A stretch of DNA of 64,000 bases from Delphinus delphis (lineage: Eukaryota > Chordata > Mammalia > Artiodactyla > Delphinidae): assembly GCF_949987515.2 (NCBI RefSeq), contig NC_082692.2, positions 92,389,488 to 92,453,487 on the forward strand. The letters run 5' to 3'. Position numbers and translations under genes: made by a program. Positions 33,880 to 44,529 of the stretch are shown here, one piece after another (the stretch's first letter is position 1; every line of letters begins with the position of its first letter). The notes below the pieces were generated by a model. The model saw nothing but the letters and a program-made list of their open reading frames with translations, was not told where the DNA came from and made no database searches.

Positions 33880-34000
33880 ATCTCCCCTCCTATACCGTGG
33901 GCAGGGGTTGTGTCTTTCCTGTTGACCTCAGGATTCCCAACTCAAAATGAAGTACAAAACAGGTGCTCAACAAAATCTTATTGAATCTATAAAGAGCAGA
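33880..34000 (+). repeat. L2 3' end, sense
   Basis: 'gtgggcaggggttgtgtctt' and 'caggtgctcaacaaaatctt' with an 'attgaatc' end. Antisense L2-like sequence follows at about 34020-34190. Confidence 0.55.
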
Positions 34001-34364
34001 TTAGGTTTTGTTTTATCAGTATGTAAAGTGCCGTGGGAGTGTAGATGAAGTCTGTTGGGGAAGGGGTTGTAGACAGGAGTAGGGAAACTTTGAAAGAAGA
34101 CATATAAAGCTGGGCCATGAAGGATGGATGGGAGTTAGGGATGAATGGAATGAGAGGCATTGGGGTACATGAGGGGAGGGACATTCCTATGCACTGACTT
34201 ATAGGACCAAAACTATAGACGGGCAGAGTCCAGAGGTATCTTTTTTGACTTGGGACAAAGTGTTTGAAGTTGAGGCTGAAGTGGTTGATCAGTGCCAGAT
34301 TTTGAAGCCCTTGCTAGACTTAGGGCATTCTGATTTTGTTAATAATATTGTTACTAGTAAAAAA

Positions 34365-34930
34365 GAACATTTATTAGTTTCTTGCTATGCTGAATGCATT
34401 TTATACCTTACCTCATTTTTTAGGTCAATCCCGTATAGTATAGTGATGGTATCCCCATCTTGTAGATGAGTAAACTGACACTCGGAGAGTTTAAGTGACT
34501 TTCCCAAGACCACACATTGTTTTTGTCTGTTCAGGCTGCTATAACAAAAATACCATAGACTGGGTAGCTCATAAACAAAAGATGTCTTTCTCATGGTTCT
34601 GGAGGCTGGGAAGTCCAAGAAGAAGGCAGACCCGGAGTCTGGTGAGAGCTTGCTTTCTCTTCATAGAGGTGCCTTCTAGCTGTGTCCTCGTGGTGGAAGG
34701 TGGCGAGCTCTCTCAACTCTCTCTCGTAAGGGCGCTAATCCCCTTCCTCAGGGCTCTGCCTCGTGACCTAATCCCCCCACCTCCACAAGGGCCCTGTCTC
34801 CTAGTACTGTCAACATCGGGCATTAGGTTTCAACATATAATTTTGGGGGGACACAAACATTCAGACTGTGGTAATCTGTGAGCAGCAGAGTTGGTGATAA
34901 ATTCAATTCTCTTTGGTAGGAACAGAGACC
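34365..34930 (-). repeat. MIR, antisense, split by an LTR
   Basis: The left part (34365-34517: 'tgtagatgagtaaactgaca', 'gactttcccaagaccacaca') and the right part (about 34877-34930: 'gagcagcagagttggtgata') read as one reverse-complement MIR when the LTR between them is removed. The left part is secure, the right part less so. Confidence 0.65.
34518..34876 (-). mobile_element. MLT1-class MaLR solitary LTR, antisense
   Basis: Reverse complement of a MaLR LTR: 'tctgttcaggctgctataac', 'ctcatggttctggaggctgg', 'ctgtgtcctcgtggtggaag', 'atataattttggggggacac'. There is no internal sequence. Insertion within the MIR shows it is the younger of the two. Confidence 0.88.
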
Positions 34931-35134
34931 CACTGATGTCTGTGAGCCTAACGTTTCTCAGTGAGTGGGGGAGTGATATATCATTCTTTATATCATTAGA
35001 AGTGAGCACAACTTGGCAACATACAGGTGTTCCAGGGTTTAAGAATAAATTTTTGCATCTATAAGTAGATGTAATCGGTACTTTCCTTTACAAACATTTG
35101 TCTGGTAATAGTATGTATTGGCTGAGTTAACAGA

Positions 35135-35147
35135 TGTGTGTGTATGT

Positions 35148-35179
<32 letters not shown>

Positions 35180-35180
35180 G
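35135..35180. repeat. Imperfect (TG)n microsatellite
   Basis: TG repeat over 46 bases, interrupted by TGTA and TGTTTG units early and pure over its last 24 bases. Confidence 0.95.
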
Positions 35181-35204
35181 AGATGAATCCATTGAATTAA
35201 GATA

Positions 35205-35420
35205 TTTGATGCTTGCTGTGTGCTGGCACCATGGTAGGTGCTGGGGACGTAGAGTGGTGAGCTCGTTGGTGGGTTGGGCTGGAGGGATAGAGGCTCTAGG
35301 GAGGTAGGAAGGCCAGATGGGAAGGAGTGAGGGTGAGGTTGCAGGTCTAATCAGTGAGAGAAGATGGTGACCAAGAATCATGACTGGTGTCAGTGAAAGA
35401 GAGTCTCTGTCATTGGTCAT
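35205..35420 (-). repeat. L2-like remnant, antisense
   Basis: 'tgctgtgtgctggcaccatg' and 'gtaggtgctggggacgtaga' match the antisense L2 terminus; the rest decays quickly. Confidence 0.5.
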
Positions 35421-35869
35421 TGGGCGAATGATGGAAACATGACCCTGATTTTGAAACAGCAGTTTCTTGTCTTCCTGCTTGTGGGTAGATTAATTGGGTT
35501 ACATATGTCTATGAATGGTAGTATAAATACGTTTCTGATGATAATCCAGAGAAAAAGTAAAAATGGCAATAAGGGAACCGTTGCTCATATATCAGTTGAT
35601 AAAGCAACTCTCTCTTCTGTAAGAACACATGGCACCAGTGTGGCGGCTGAGAGTGAAGAAAGAGTTTATTACTGAGAGCATGATCCATGGATGGAAATGT
35701 ACCCACGTGGAATGTGTTTCGATCTGGTACGGGCCGTGCTTTTGAAACAATGCGCCCTGTTCCATAGGGCTTTTGATAAATACTGAGCAGAGGAGTGTTG
35801 GAGAACTCAGTGTTATTATTTATAGAAAGCACCAGAATCCCATAATCAAAGTCAGGGAATTTGGGGGGT

Positions 35870-36030
35870 TGGAATTGATTGGAGGGATTGCTGAATCTAG
35901 TCATCCCTACCTCTCCCTGTCTTTTAAGCTGAGGAAGCTATCCTTGGGTGTTTACTGAGTTACGTGACATAGCCAAGGTGGTACAGCTAATTATTATAGA
36001 GCCTAGACAAGAACCTAGATCCTCAGAGGT
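35870..36030 (-). repeat. MIR-like remnant, antisense
   Basis: 'agctgaggaagctatccttg', 'gacatagccaaggtggtaca' and 'aagaacctagatcctcag' follow the reverse MIR pattern loosely. Confidence 0.45.
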
Positions 36031-36039
36031 AATGGGTCA

Positions 36040-36340
36040 CTTTCAGCAGTTTGGTGTCTATCTTTCCAGAATGTTTCCTATTCATTGGAAGGCATATACA
36101 GGTATATAAACGTGTACATTTTTATGAGTCCTCTTAAACTTAAAATTATTCTTCTGCAACTTGATGTTTTTCACCTGGAAGTATTTCTTTAACCCTTTTT
36201 TTTTTAAAGAAAGCCAGTGCCTAGTTCTTTTCATCTATAGAGGATTGTTCCGTAGTATGGATATGTCAGAGCATAAGTAGGCATTTGGTGAATGATAGAC
36301 ATACAAGTTTTTTTTTCTATCATGAACAATATTGTAATTG
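36040..36340 (-). repeat. L1M fragment, antisense
   Basis: 'tgtacatttttatgagtcct', 'gttccgtagtatggatatgt' and 'atcatgaacaatattgtaat' correspond to the antisense 3' region of old L1 elements. Confidence 0.55.
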
Positions 36341-36344
36341 ATTT

Positions 36345-36565
36345 ATTAAAAATTTGTATAGCCCCCACTCTGTGTCACATGGTGTGCTAAAATTAAGTTA
36401 ATCCTTATAAGTGCCTAATGAGACTTAGCTGTCTTACAGATGAGGAAACTGAGATAGGGAAGAAATTAAATAATTTTGCTTAGCACCACATGGCTTAAAG
36501 CCAGCATTTGAATGCACGCAGTCCAGCTCCAGAGCCTGAATTCTTAACCGCTGCACTGTGCTGCT
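36345..36565 (-). repeat. MIR SINE, antisense
   Basis: 'cttacagatgaggaaactga', 'gcttagcaccacatggctta' and 'gaattcttaaccgctgcact' in reverse MIR order. Confidence 0.85.
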
Positions 36566-36862
36566 TTTTAGCTTACATAGCTCTGCGTTCACGAATGCAA
36601 ATATTTCTGTGCAATAGGTAGCATAGAAAGAGAATTATCAAAGAAACTTTTTTATGGAGAAATGGCCAAGCATTCGGACACAAGATGGCTTCTGAGTTGA
36701 TAATAGTATCAGTGACTAGCCTTTATCAACACTGTGCTAAATGCTTGTTATGCTTTGTCACACGTAGTCCCCACACCTGGCCAGACGGAATCTCTTACGT
36801 TAAGGGAACTACAATGTAGTGTGGTTTTTAGGGCCCCAGATCACTCACACACTTCCTCCCGC

Positions 36863-37745
36863 CCTCCTTCCTTTATTTTTTCAGCTTTGTTGACTTATAA
36901 CTGGCGTATAACACTGTGTAAGTTTAAGGTGTGTAAGTTTAAGTTGTACAGCCTTTTGGCTTGATAGGTTTATATATTACAAACTGATTACCACCGTAGC
37001 GTTACCTAACACCTGCATCACTTTGCATGACTACTCTTTCTTTTTTGTAGTGAGAACATTTAAGATCTTCTTTCCTAGCAGCTCTCCAGTATATAACACG
37101 GTATTGTTAACTATAATCACCATGCTTTACATTAGATCCCCAGAACTTACTTATTCATCTTAACAACTGGAAGTTGGTACTCTTTGACCAACACCTCCCC
37201 TTTTTCTCCATCCCTTAGCCCCTAGTAACCACCATTCTGGTGTCTGTTTCTACGAGTTCAGCTTTTTTTAGATTCCACGTATAAGTCATATCATACAGTG
37301 TTTGTCTTTCTTCGTCTGACTTACTTCACTTAATATAATGCCCTCCAGGTCCATCCATGTTGTCCCGAAGGCAGGACATCTTTCTTTTTCATGGCTGAAT
37401 AATACTCCATTGTTTATATAAATATAAATATATAAGTAAATACACACATGTGTGCATGCTTGCACACACACACACACACACCCCACATCATTTTTATCCA
37501 TTCAAAGGTTGATGGACACTTAGATTGTTTCCATATCTTGGCTATTGTGAGTAATGCTGCAGTGAACATGGGTGTAAATGTATCTTTTTTTTTTTAAAGG
37601 TATCTCTTAAAGATAGTAATTTTGGTTCCTTTGCATATATACTCAGAAGTACGATTGCTGGATCATGCGGTAGTTGTAGTTTAAGCTTTTTGAAGAATCA
37701 CCATACTGTTTTCTATAGTGGCCGCACCAATTTACATTCCTGTCA
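36863..37745 (-). mobile_element. L1M 3' region, antisense
   Basis: Continuous reverse-complement L1 of about 880 bp: 'tgttgacttataactggcgt', 'ccctagtaaccaccattctg', 'atggctgaataatactccat', 'gtttccatatcttggctatt', 'agtacgattgctggatcatg'. An AT-rich and CA microsatellite (37461-37481) has grown within it. A MIR tail follows at 37750-37845. Confidence 0.9.
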
Positions 37746-38423
37746 GCTGAGATCACCCATTTAGTGAGTGGCAGTTGGTGACTTGAACCCAGGTTTCTCC
37801 AACTCCAGAGCCTCAATTCTTAATACTGTTTAACTTCCTTTTGACTCTGTCAGTTGGGCCTCCGTATGATGAAATATTTTGGCTAAAGGTTTGACTGGAC
37901 TTCTGAATAGTCGTCTGTGGCTTTTTAGCTTAAATTTTGTTTCTTTTTTTAGCGTTTGGAATTAAGCTTACGAAGTAGAGTAACTCTCCTCTTGCAGATT
38001 CGGTATTTTTTCTCCCTCTAGCAAAGTTATAGTGCATGGATATGACTCAGAAGCTGGGATGAGGGTAGGATTGTTCCCAGTTATTCTAAATGTAAACATG
38101 AATCAGGGGATGCATACCTCACTTCTCTAAAAATGCAGTGATTTTAGCATTCATTGTAAATTCACTGATGTTCATAAATTCATGGTGTGACTCCATTGAG
38201 TTTGAACATAAGCTTTATTAGAACTGCATAAGCTGCTACCCCTACCCTCCACCTCCTTTCCTACAAGAACATTCTCTGCCCACTCTGAATAAGTTTATAG
38301 ATGTGTTTGGACGTCTTCTCAGCTCAGTTGAAAAACAGGGAAAATAGGCTTCGGAATATATTTTCTGAGTGAGAATTTCTTCTGTCATGTGACAGGTTTA
38401 GTATGTTTAAAACATAGGAGGGG

Positions 38424-38634
38424 GGGCTTCCCTGGTGGCGCAGTGGTTGAGAGTCCACCTGCTGATGCAGGGGACACGGGTTTGTGCCCCGGTCCGGGAA
38501 GATCCCACATGCCACGGAGCGGCTGGGCCCGTGAGCCATGGCCACTGAGCCTGCACGTCCGGAGCCTGTGCTCCACAACGGGAGAGGCCACAGCAGTGAG
38601 AGGCCCGTGTACCGCAAAAAAAAAAACAAAAAAA
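38424..38634 (+). mobile_element. CHR-2-like SINE, sense
   Basis: Full-length with the head GGGGCTTCCC and an A tail interrupted by a single C. The 15-bp duplication aaaacataggagggg lies at 38409-38423 and 38635-38649. Confidence 0.96.
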
Positions 38635-38649
38635 AAAACATAGGAGGGG

Positions 38650-39240
38650 AAAAAATGTTAATTGGAATTAAAGCCATCCAGTTGAATGCTTGCTATGATG
38701 AAGAGTTTGAAGAAAGTCGAGGATATGCTAAAGGCAAATAGTGAAAGAAAAAAGAAAAGCACGTAGAAACTCCAGGAGAAACTAAAACTGAACTGAAAAG
38801 GAAGTATATTCATATTACATTATCTGATATGTTTTGAGCAATATTTACATGGTCATAATAATAGAAACACAAAGTCAATTTACAGGCAAAATAGAAAGCT
38901 CATGGTTAGAAAACATTATCACTAATCAATCTTGATGCAAAAGTGAAATTATATAAGGTAGATGGTAAGAGATGGAAAGACATGGAGAAGTGAAGGAGGA
39001 GACAGTAATATCAAAGTAGGGCAGATAAGAGCTACTGAAGGTGGTGGAACAGGAGTTAAAAGGGACTACATTTAAAAAATAAGATAAAAATCCATGGGCA
39101 AGAAAATACCAAACTAGTCTTTTTACGAGAGGAAAATAAATACTAAGAAGTAACAGAGAAAAGAGTTAAGAGTGCATCCTCTCTGGAGAGGCATTTGGGG
39201 AAAGTGGCTTCTATTACAGGACAAGGGACTGTTGCTTCTC
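38650..39240. other. Unassigned A-rich sequence
   Basis: About 590 bases, A-rich on the + strand, with no element or exon I can name. The composition suggests an old LINE or DNA-element body. Confidence 0.4.
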
Positions 39241-39244
39241 ATTT

Positions 39245-39560
39245 TAAGTTAATTTGATTTTTAAAACTTTTTTCTGATGGAAATTTCCAAATACCCCCAA
39301 AATAGATACAGTGAACCCCCATGAACCTGTCTGCAAGATTCAACAACACTCTATGTTTTACCATTTTTGTTTCATTTATCTTGTTTTTTTTTTTGGCTAG
39401 GATACTTAAAAAAAAAATGTCACGCCGTTTCAACTCTTAATACTTCTGAATGTGTCTCAGAATAGAAAAGACATCTTAGATAAGCACTATACTATTATCA
39501 TAGCCAATACAACTAACAATTTCTATCATTACCACATTGAATTTTCTCTGATTATCTGAA
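39245..39560 (-). repeat. Probable L1M fragment, antisense
   Basis: 'tgatggaaatttccaaatac', 'acaacactctatgttttacc' and 'actattatcatagccaatac' resemble the antisense L1M 3' UTR. Family-level confidence is low. Confidence 0.4.
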
Positions 39561-39782
39561 AAAAAAAGTTTGAATAATTAAAATGTTCAAATGAGTTTCC
39601 AAACAAGGCCTCCTCTTGTACATAGGCATAGATCTCTTCAATCTCTTTTAAGTCCCTTTTAATCTAGACTAGTCCCCTTTTGCTTTTTATCATGCAATTG
39701 ACTTAATGAACAATATTTGATATTGAAAATATGTGCTTGCATTAATTTGATTAAAAAGTTTAATTTGATTAAAAACTTCAAA

Positions 39783-39787
<5 letters not shown>

Positions 39788-39820
<33 letters not shown>
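39788..39820. repeat. (TA)n microsatellite at a SINE junction
   Basis: About 16 TA units lie between the left target-site duplication and the T-run tail of the adjacent SINE. The duplication itself ends in TATATAT, so the repeat probably expanded from it after insertion. Confidence 0.9.
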
Positions 39821-39846
<26 letters not shown>

Positions 39847-40037
39847 GCGGTATGCGGGCCTCTCACTGTTGTGGTCTCTCCCGTTGCGGAGCACAGGCTC
39901 CAGACGTGCAGGCTCAGTTGCCATGGCTCACAGGCCCAGCCGCTCCGCAGCACGTGGGATCTTCCCGGACTGGGGCACGAACCTATGTCCCCTGCATCGG
40001 CAGGTGGACTCTTAACCACTGTGCCACCAGGGAAGCC
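39794..40037 (-). mobile_element. CHR-2-like SINE, antisense
   Basis: Full-length SINE body preceded by a T run of about 27. The duplication caaagctttatatat flanks it (39779-39793 and 40038-40052); the extra length is the TA expansion. Several CpG sites have decayed, for example 'cacgtgggatc'. Confidence 0.94.
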
Positions 40038-40289
40038 CAAAGCTTTATATATTTTGAAAAGCCTTATGTTCTCCTTAACTTTAAGTATATTTTAATAAAA
40101 ATTCCTTTTTAATGCTTAAATTTAAACATCTCTAATGCAGAAGCATTCAATTATCAACTATTTTGGGCAGGATTCTTTGCTTACAAAGGTGAATAAAAAT
40201 AATCGTTTTCCTCACAAGGATTTTTCAGTTTAGTCATAGAGGGCAGTTTGTGGATGTCCCTGCTGAGGCATTTTGCCATATGGAATTTT

Positions 40290-40545
40290 AATTATTTTTT
40301 TAAGCTAACAGCTAATGGATCCCTTACTAGGTGCCAGCCACTAAGTGCTTTAAATGTATTATTTTATTTAATCCTTATCATACCCTATGGGAGAATCCCC
40401 AGTGTACAGACAAGGGACCTGAGACCCAAGGGGACTGAGTAACTTTGTGTGGGGTCATCTAGGTTAGTATGTGACTCAGCCTGTATATGAACAAAGTCTT
40501 TCTGATGCTGGACCCTGAGCTCTTAATCACTAAACCTCTCAGTTT
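40290..40545 (-). repeat. MIR SINE, antisense
   Basis: 'ttactaggtgccagccacta', 'ttatttaatccttatcatac', 'tgagctcttaatcactaaac'. Near full-length. Confidence 0.85.
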
Positions 40546-40579
40546 TGATGTGCTGGTCATCTCTTCTAACAAACAGCAT

Positions 40580-40802
40580 CCTGTATTGATTCAAAATATG
40601 GGCTGTGGAGCCAGACTGCCTGGTTTCCATCTTGGCTCTGACACTTAGTAGCTCTGTGACCTTGGGTGAGTTACATAATCTTTTTGTGTCTCAGTTTCCC
40701 CATCTGTGAAATGAGGATAATAGTCCTGCTTCATAGGGCATTATGAGATTGAATGACTTCTTATTTGTAAAGACCATGGAACAGCCTGTGGCACATACAT
40801 AA
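40580..40802 (+). repeat. MIR SINE, sense
   Basis: 'ggagccagactgcctggttt', 'gctctgtgaccttgggtgag', 'agtttccccatctgtgaaat'. It lies next to the antisense MIR at 40290-40545, forming a loose head-to-head pair. Confidence 0.92.
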
Positions 40803-41330
40803 ACAAAAAAGTGATTTAAATAGCTGCAGCTGGAAACACTGTGACTGCCATATGTGTGGATTGATGGGCAGGTGACAGATGGACAAATAAGAAAAAGTAG
40901 AAGCAGATAGTAGGCAGTGTCTTCTTATAGTATCTTATGAGTGAAAGGAATCTCTTAATGTAATAAAATTCTCCATCAGGCTCATAATATTTTGTTGGTA
41001 GATTTCCTGATACTTAATGTTCAGATCAACTTTTCTAACCATTCCTTTTTGTTTTGTTTTTGTCTTGTCACTTCAAATCATTTGAATAATCAGGAAGCAT
41101 AAAAAGCAACTCTCATGTTAAGCTTTCTGTGGAAGGAGAGAGAACTGGGTTTAGGCTTTCCTTTCAAGGAGAAAGGAAAAAAAAATGTTAGTCACATTAC
41201 ACAGTTGAAATCTCAAAAGGTTCTGGAGGGGCAGATAAGTTTTAGTGCTGGCTAATAGATGCAGTCACTTAGCCTCTGCCACATAATCTATCCCCAAGGT
41301 CTCATGAAGGGAAGTAGAGGGGAGAAGTGG

Positions 41331-41440
41331 ATTATAATGTGACTGAGCAGTTAAGGATGGCTCCCGAACTCCTTGCTCGGTTTGACTGATTTTTTTTTAA
41401 CCTTTTGAACTGGGCTAAAGCATAATTATTTATAATCTAG
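41331..41440 (+). repeat. Local duplication, copy 1
   Basis: Shares with copy 2 (41873-41982) the order 'gtgactgag-agttaa-g-tggctcc', 'tttgactg', a T run then 'aaccttttgaactg/t' and 'cataatt-ttta'. Similarity extends over about 110 bases; the flanks do not match. Confidence 0.75.
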
Positions 41441-41872
41441 GAGACTAGAGCAACTTGGAGACCAATGAATTACTTCTAAGATGGCACTCTGCTGTTTTGA
41501 GGATGTAGGCTGATAGGACTTTAGGTCATACATGGATTCTGCTGGAGATGTCCGTGGAATGAGGTGAAGGATCTTGTATTCAATGCCTCCTGATCCATTT
41601 TCAGCAGCTGACCTGGTTGGCTGTGATGTGCTGATTACATTTGTGTAATAGGTGTTAGTACATGCCAAGTAGTTTTGGGTAAGTAGTGTCAGATGGAAGG
41701 AGATGATCTGCTTGGCCTAGTAGCTGATTGTTTCTGTAATTGGTAATGATGTGAGTGAAATTCCATCTTAAGGATGGCAACAACAGACTTAATTGAGAAG
41801 GACGATGTGGAATTTCCCATTGTCTTCCTTTATTCTGCAAATGACGTATGAGCAATTCTCGTGACTGGAATG
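41441..41872. other. Unassigned sequence between the duplicated copies
   Basis: About 430 bases with no transposon I recognise and no exon signature. Confidence 0.4.
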
Positions 41873-41982
41873 ATACTGTGACTGAGTAGTTAAAGTTGGC
41901 TCCAGAAATCCTAGGTTGGCTTGACTGGTTTTTTTTTTAACCTTTTGAACTTTGGTGATACATAATTGTTTAGAATTTGTGT
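41873..41982 (+). repeat. Local duplication, copy 2
   Basis: Same orientation as copy 1 and about 542 bases downstream. Both copies contain 'aaccttttgaact' after a run of 8-10 T. Either a diverged segmental duplication or two copies of an unrecognised old repeat. Confidence 0.75.
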
Positions 41983-42940
41983 AGTTATCCAAGCACATTT
42001 ATATTTTCAAACTTACTTATTTGGGTCCAGTGTGATAAACTGACCAAAAGGAAAAAAAAAAAGGAGAAAATAAGAAGAAAGTATATCAACTTTATCTCTG
42101 ATTTTTGGATCTGGAATGGATTTTGGACAGTGTTATGCTTGCCTAGGGACTTCTTTATTTTTTTATTCATGGCATTGGTTTGTAACAGTTATGATTTACC
42201 TTAAATGACTTAAAGGTGTATTAATTTTTTTGGATGTGGGATAAAAGAACATGAGTAATAGACGTGCCAACAACTATTTTAAAATACAAACAGATAACTG
42301 TTTGTTTTGCTATAAAGGTTACGTTGAGGATTCAGAGCTTGCGACTCTCAGGATGGCTGTGTTTCTTAGGAGAATGATTTAGACAAGCTGAAATGAAAAG
42401 TTCCTAGGTCACTGACATTTATTCAACTTTGTTTTTAATGCTTGTTTAGTTTCTGATTGTATAGAACATGGGCATTTAGATACATCTTATCAAGATATCT
42501 TGATGTGCTAAATTTTTTTAATTTGTGTTTTTGTATGAGAAAAATTGTTAGATTGAAATGTTAAGTTTCAACATGTAGCTTTGCCTTTTGGGTGATAATA
42601 GTCCCCAATTTTATTAAAAGCTTGTTTTGTGGTAATCATAGATTTTTTTTTTTTTTTAGCTGATAGTGTGTGGAAAAAAATACTGAGTGGGTGAAGCAGT
42701 TGGACTAATTATTTATGCTGAAATTACTTAGGAAAGGATATGTGACATGTTTATATTACACTCAGCAAATTGTTTATAGCAGGGATCATTTAAATACACA
42801 TTTCCAATATCTTAGGTTTTAGATTTGCCAACTCGATATATGTTGAGACTTTCCAGAGTCTTATAATTGCACCAGCTAGTGGTTCTCCCTTGAATAAACT
42901 GCAGGACTTTGCACCTCACTGAAGATAGCTCCCCTTTGAA
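41983..42940. other. Unassigned AT-rich sequence
   Basis: About 960 bases with homopolymer runs (A at about 42051-42062, T at 42644-42657). No element or exon recognised. Confidence 0.45.
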
Positions 42941-42944
42941 GGTG

Positions 42945-43440
42945 ATACTCATTTATTCTTTCAAAAAAAAAAAAAAAAGTGCCTGCAACGCACTATGCAC
43001 GATGTTTACCGCTGGGGCTGCAGTGCTGAATGAGACAAATGAAACCTCTGCCCGCATAGAACTTTCAGTCTAGTGGGGTGAGACTAACACCAAGCAAGTA
43101 AACAGTACATAGTAAGGTGCACCAGAGAATGATAAATGCTGTGAAAAGTATCAAGGAAGATGGTGGGATGCAGTTTGGCTGGGGTAGAGTGGTGTGGCCA
43201 GCCCTAAATAGAGAGGTGAGAGAATCTTCTAGAGAAGGTAAAGTGTAGGTTGATTCTTAAAAGTCTAAGAGGAGCCAGCCCTGCGAGCCTCTGGGGGATG
43301 GTGTGCCAGGCACCCGGAACACCGAGGGTGAAACCGCAATGTGGGTACAAGGAGTGTTGGAGAAAGAGAAAGAAAGCTGGATGGCGGGGAGCCCGTCACC
43401 TTGTCCTAAACCATTCCCACTATAGGCAGTGCTCAAGACC
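42945..43440 (-). repeat. L2 LINE, antisense
   Basis: 'ccgctggggctgcagtgctg', 'cataga-actttcagtctagt', 'gagaatgataaatgctgtga', 'ggatggtgtgccaggcaccc' follow the reverse complement of the L2 3' half. An A run at 42962-42979 interrupts the start. Confidence 0.75.
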
Positions 43441-43767
43441 CTGCAAGAAGTAATTTTGTCTCTTTATGCAGATGTTGAGAAGTATTATGTAACTTGGGTT
43501 TTGCTAAGCCTTGCAAAGTTCAGGTGACAAAAGTTTGATTTCCTACCAAAATGCAGGCGCTTTTGCCCTCAGTACCCCAAATTGTGTGGATTTCCAGCAC
43601 CCTGTTCCTATTTTGCTTACTCTTTCTTTGGTGAGGAGAGGAGACTGCATTGGATTTGTCCGTTCAGGATGCTTGGGGTGTCTGTGAATCGACAGACCAA
43701 CATATTTGCTTTTGGAACTGGTGGGTTCATGCTTGTTTATTAAACAAATATGACTTTATTCAGAGGG

Positions 43768-44000
43768 TATATTAGTTTGCTAGAGCTGCTGGAACAAAGC
43801 GCCACAAGCCATGTGGCTTAAATCAGTAGAATTCTGTTGTCTCACCTAAATTAAGGTGTTGGCAGCTTTCTGAAAGCTGCGAGGAAGAGATCTGTGGCCA
43901 TGGTCTCTCTCTGCTGGCTTCTGGGGGTTTGCAGATGGTCTCTGGCATTCCTTGGCTTCTGTTGTATCACCCTGATCTCTGCCTTCACCACATGGCGTTC

Positions 44001-44048
<48 letters not shown>

Positions 44049-44240
44049 CGTGCATGCCCAAATATCCCCTTTTTATAAGGCACCAGTCACACTGAATTAG
44101 GGCCTACCCTGGTCCAGTATGACCTCATCTCTGCAGTAATCCTGTTTGCAAAAAAGGTCACATTCAGAGGTACTGGGGGGTTAGGCTTTCAACATATGAA
44201 TTTTGGGGGAGGGGGAACACAATTCAGTCCTTAAGAGAAA
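43768..44240 (-). mobile_element. MaLR (MLT1-type) solitary LTR, antisense
   Basis: 'tattagtttgctagagctgc', 'atgtggcttaaatcagtaga', 'tgctggcttctgggggtttg', 'ccccttttataaggcaccag', 'caacatatgaattttggggg', 'aattcagtccttaag'. The TG microsatellite at 44004-44052 lies inside it, where related LTRs have a short GT-rich stretch. Confidence 0.8.
44004..44052. repeat. (TG)n microsatellite
   Basis: About 24 TG units, ending with TGCG and TGCA variants. It is embedded in the MaLR LTR. Confidence 0.96.
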
Positions 44241-44359
44241 TGTATATAATTTGGCTGAATTCATTGTTTCCCACAAACAGAAAAATGAACGATGTCTGCA
44301 GATTTCTTGAAGCTGTTTAACCCATTTTTTTCAGTTCAGGCACCGGGAAGCCATGGTTC

Positions 44360-44525
44360 CCCGTCAGTTAATAATAGCTTAGTGTTTATTGAGGACTTAC
44401 TAGGGTCCTCTGTGCTAAGGTCTTGACACGTGTTGCCTTGTTGAATCCGTGTATGCACCCTCTGGAGATGATTCTGTCATCAACTTCACTTACCCTTGAG
44501 GGAACTGAGACTTAGTTCTGTAAGG
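44360..44525 (-). repeat. MIR remnant, antisense
   Basis: 'agtgtttattgaggacttac', 'gacacgtgttgccttgttga', 'gagggaactgagacttagtt'. Confidence 0.7.
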
Positions 44526-44529
44526 AACC

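Noticed and set aside
40600..40640. 'agactgcctgg' looked like the start of the next ITPR1 exon (encoding DCL...)
   Set aside because: It is the head of a sense MIR ('ggagccagactgcctggttt'); the downstream bases do not encode FKLCPMNR. The similar hit at 46218 is also a MIR.
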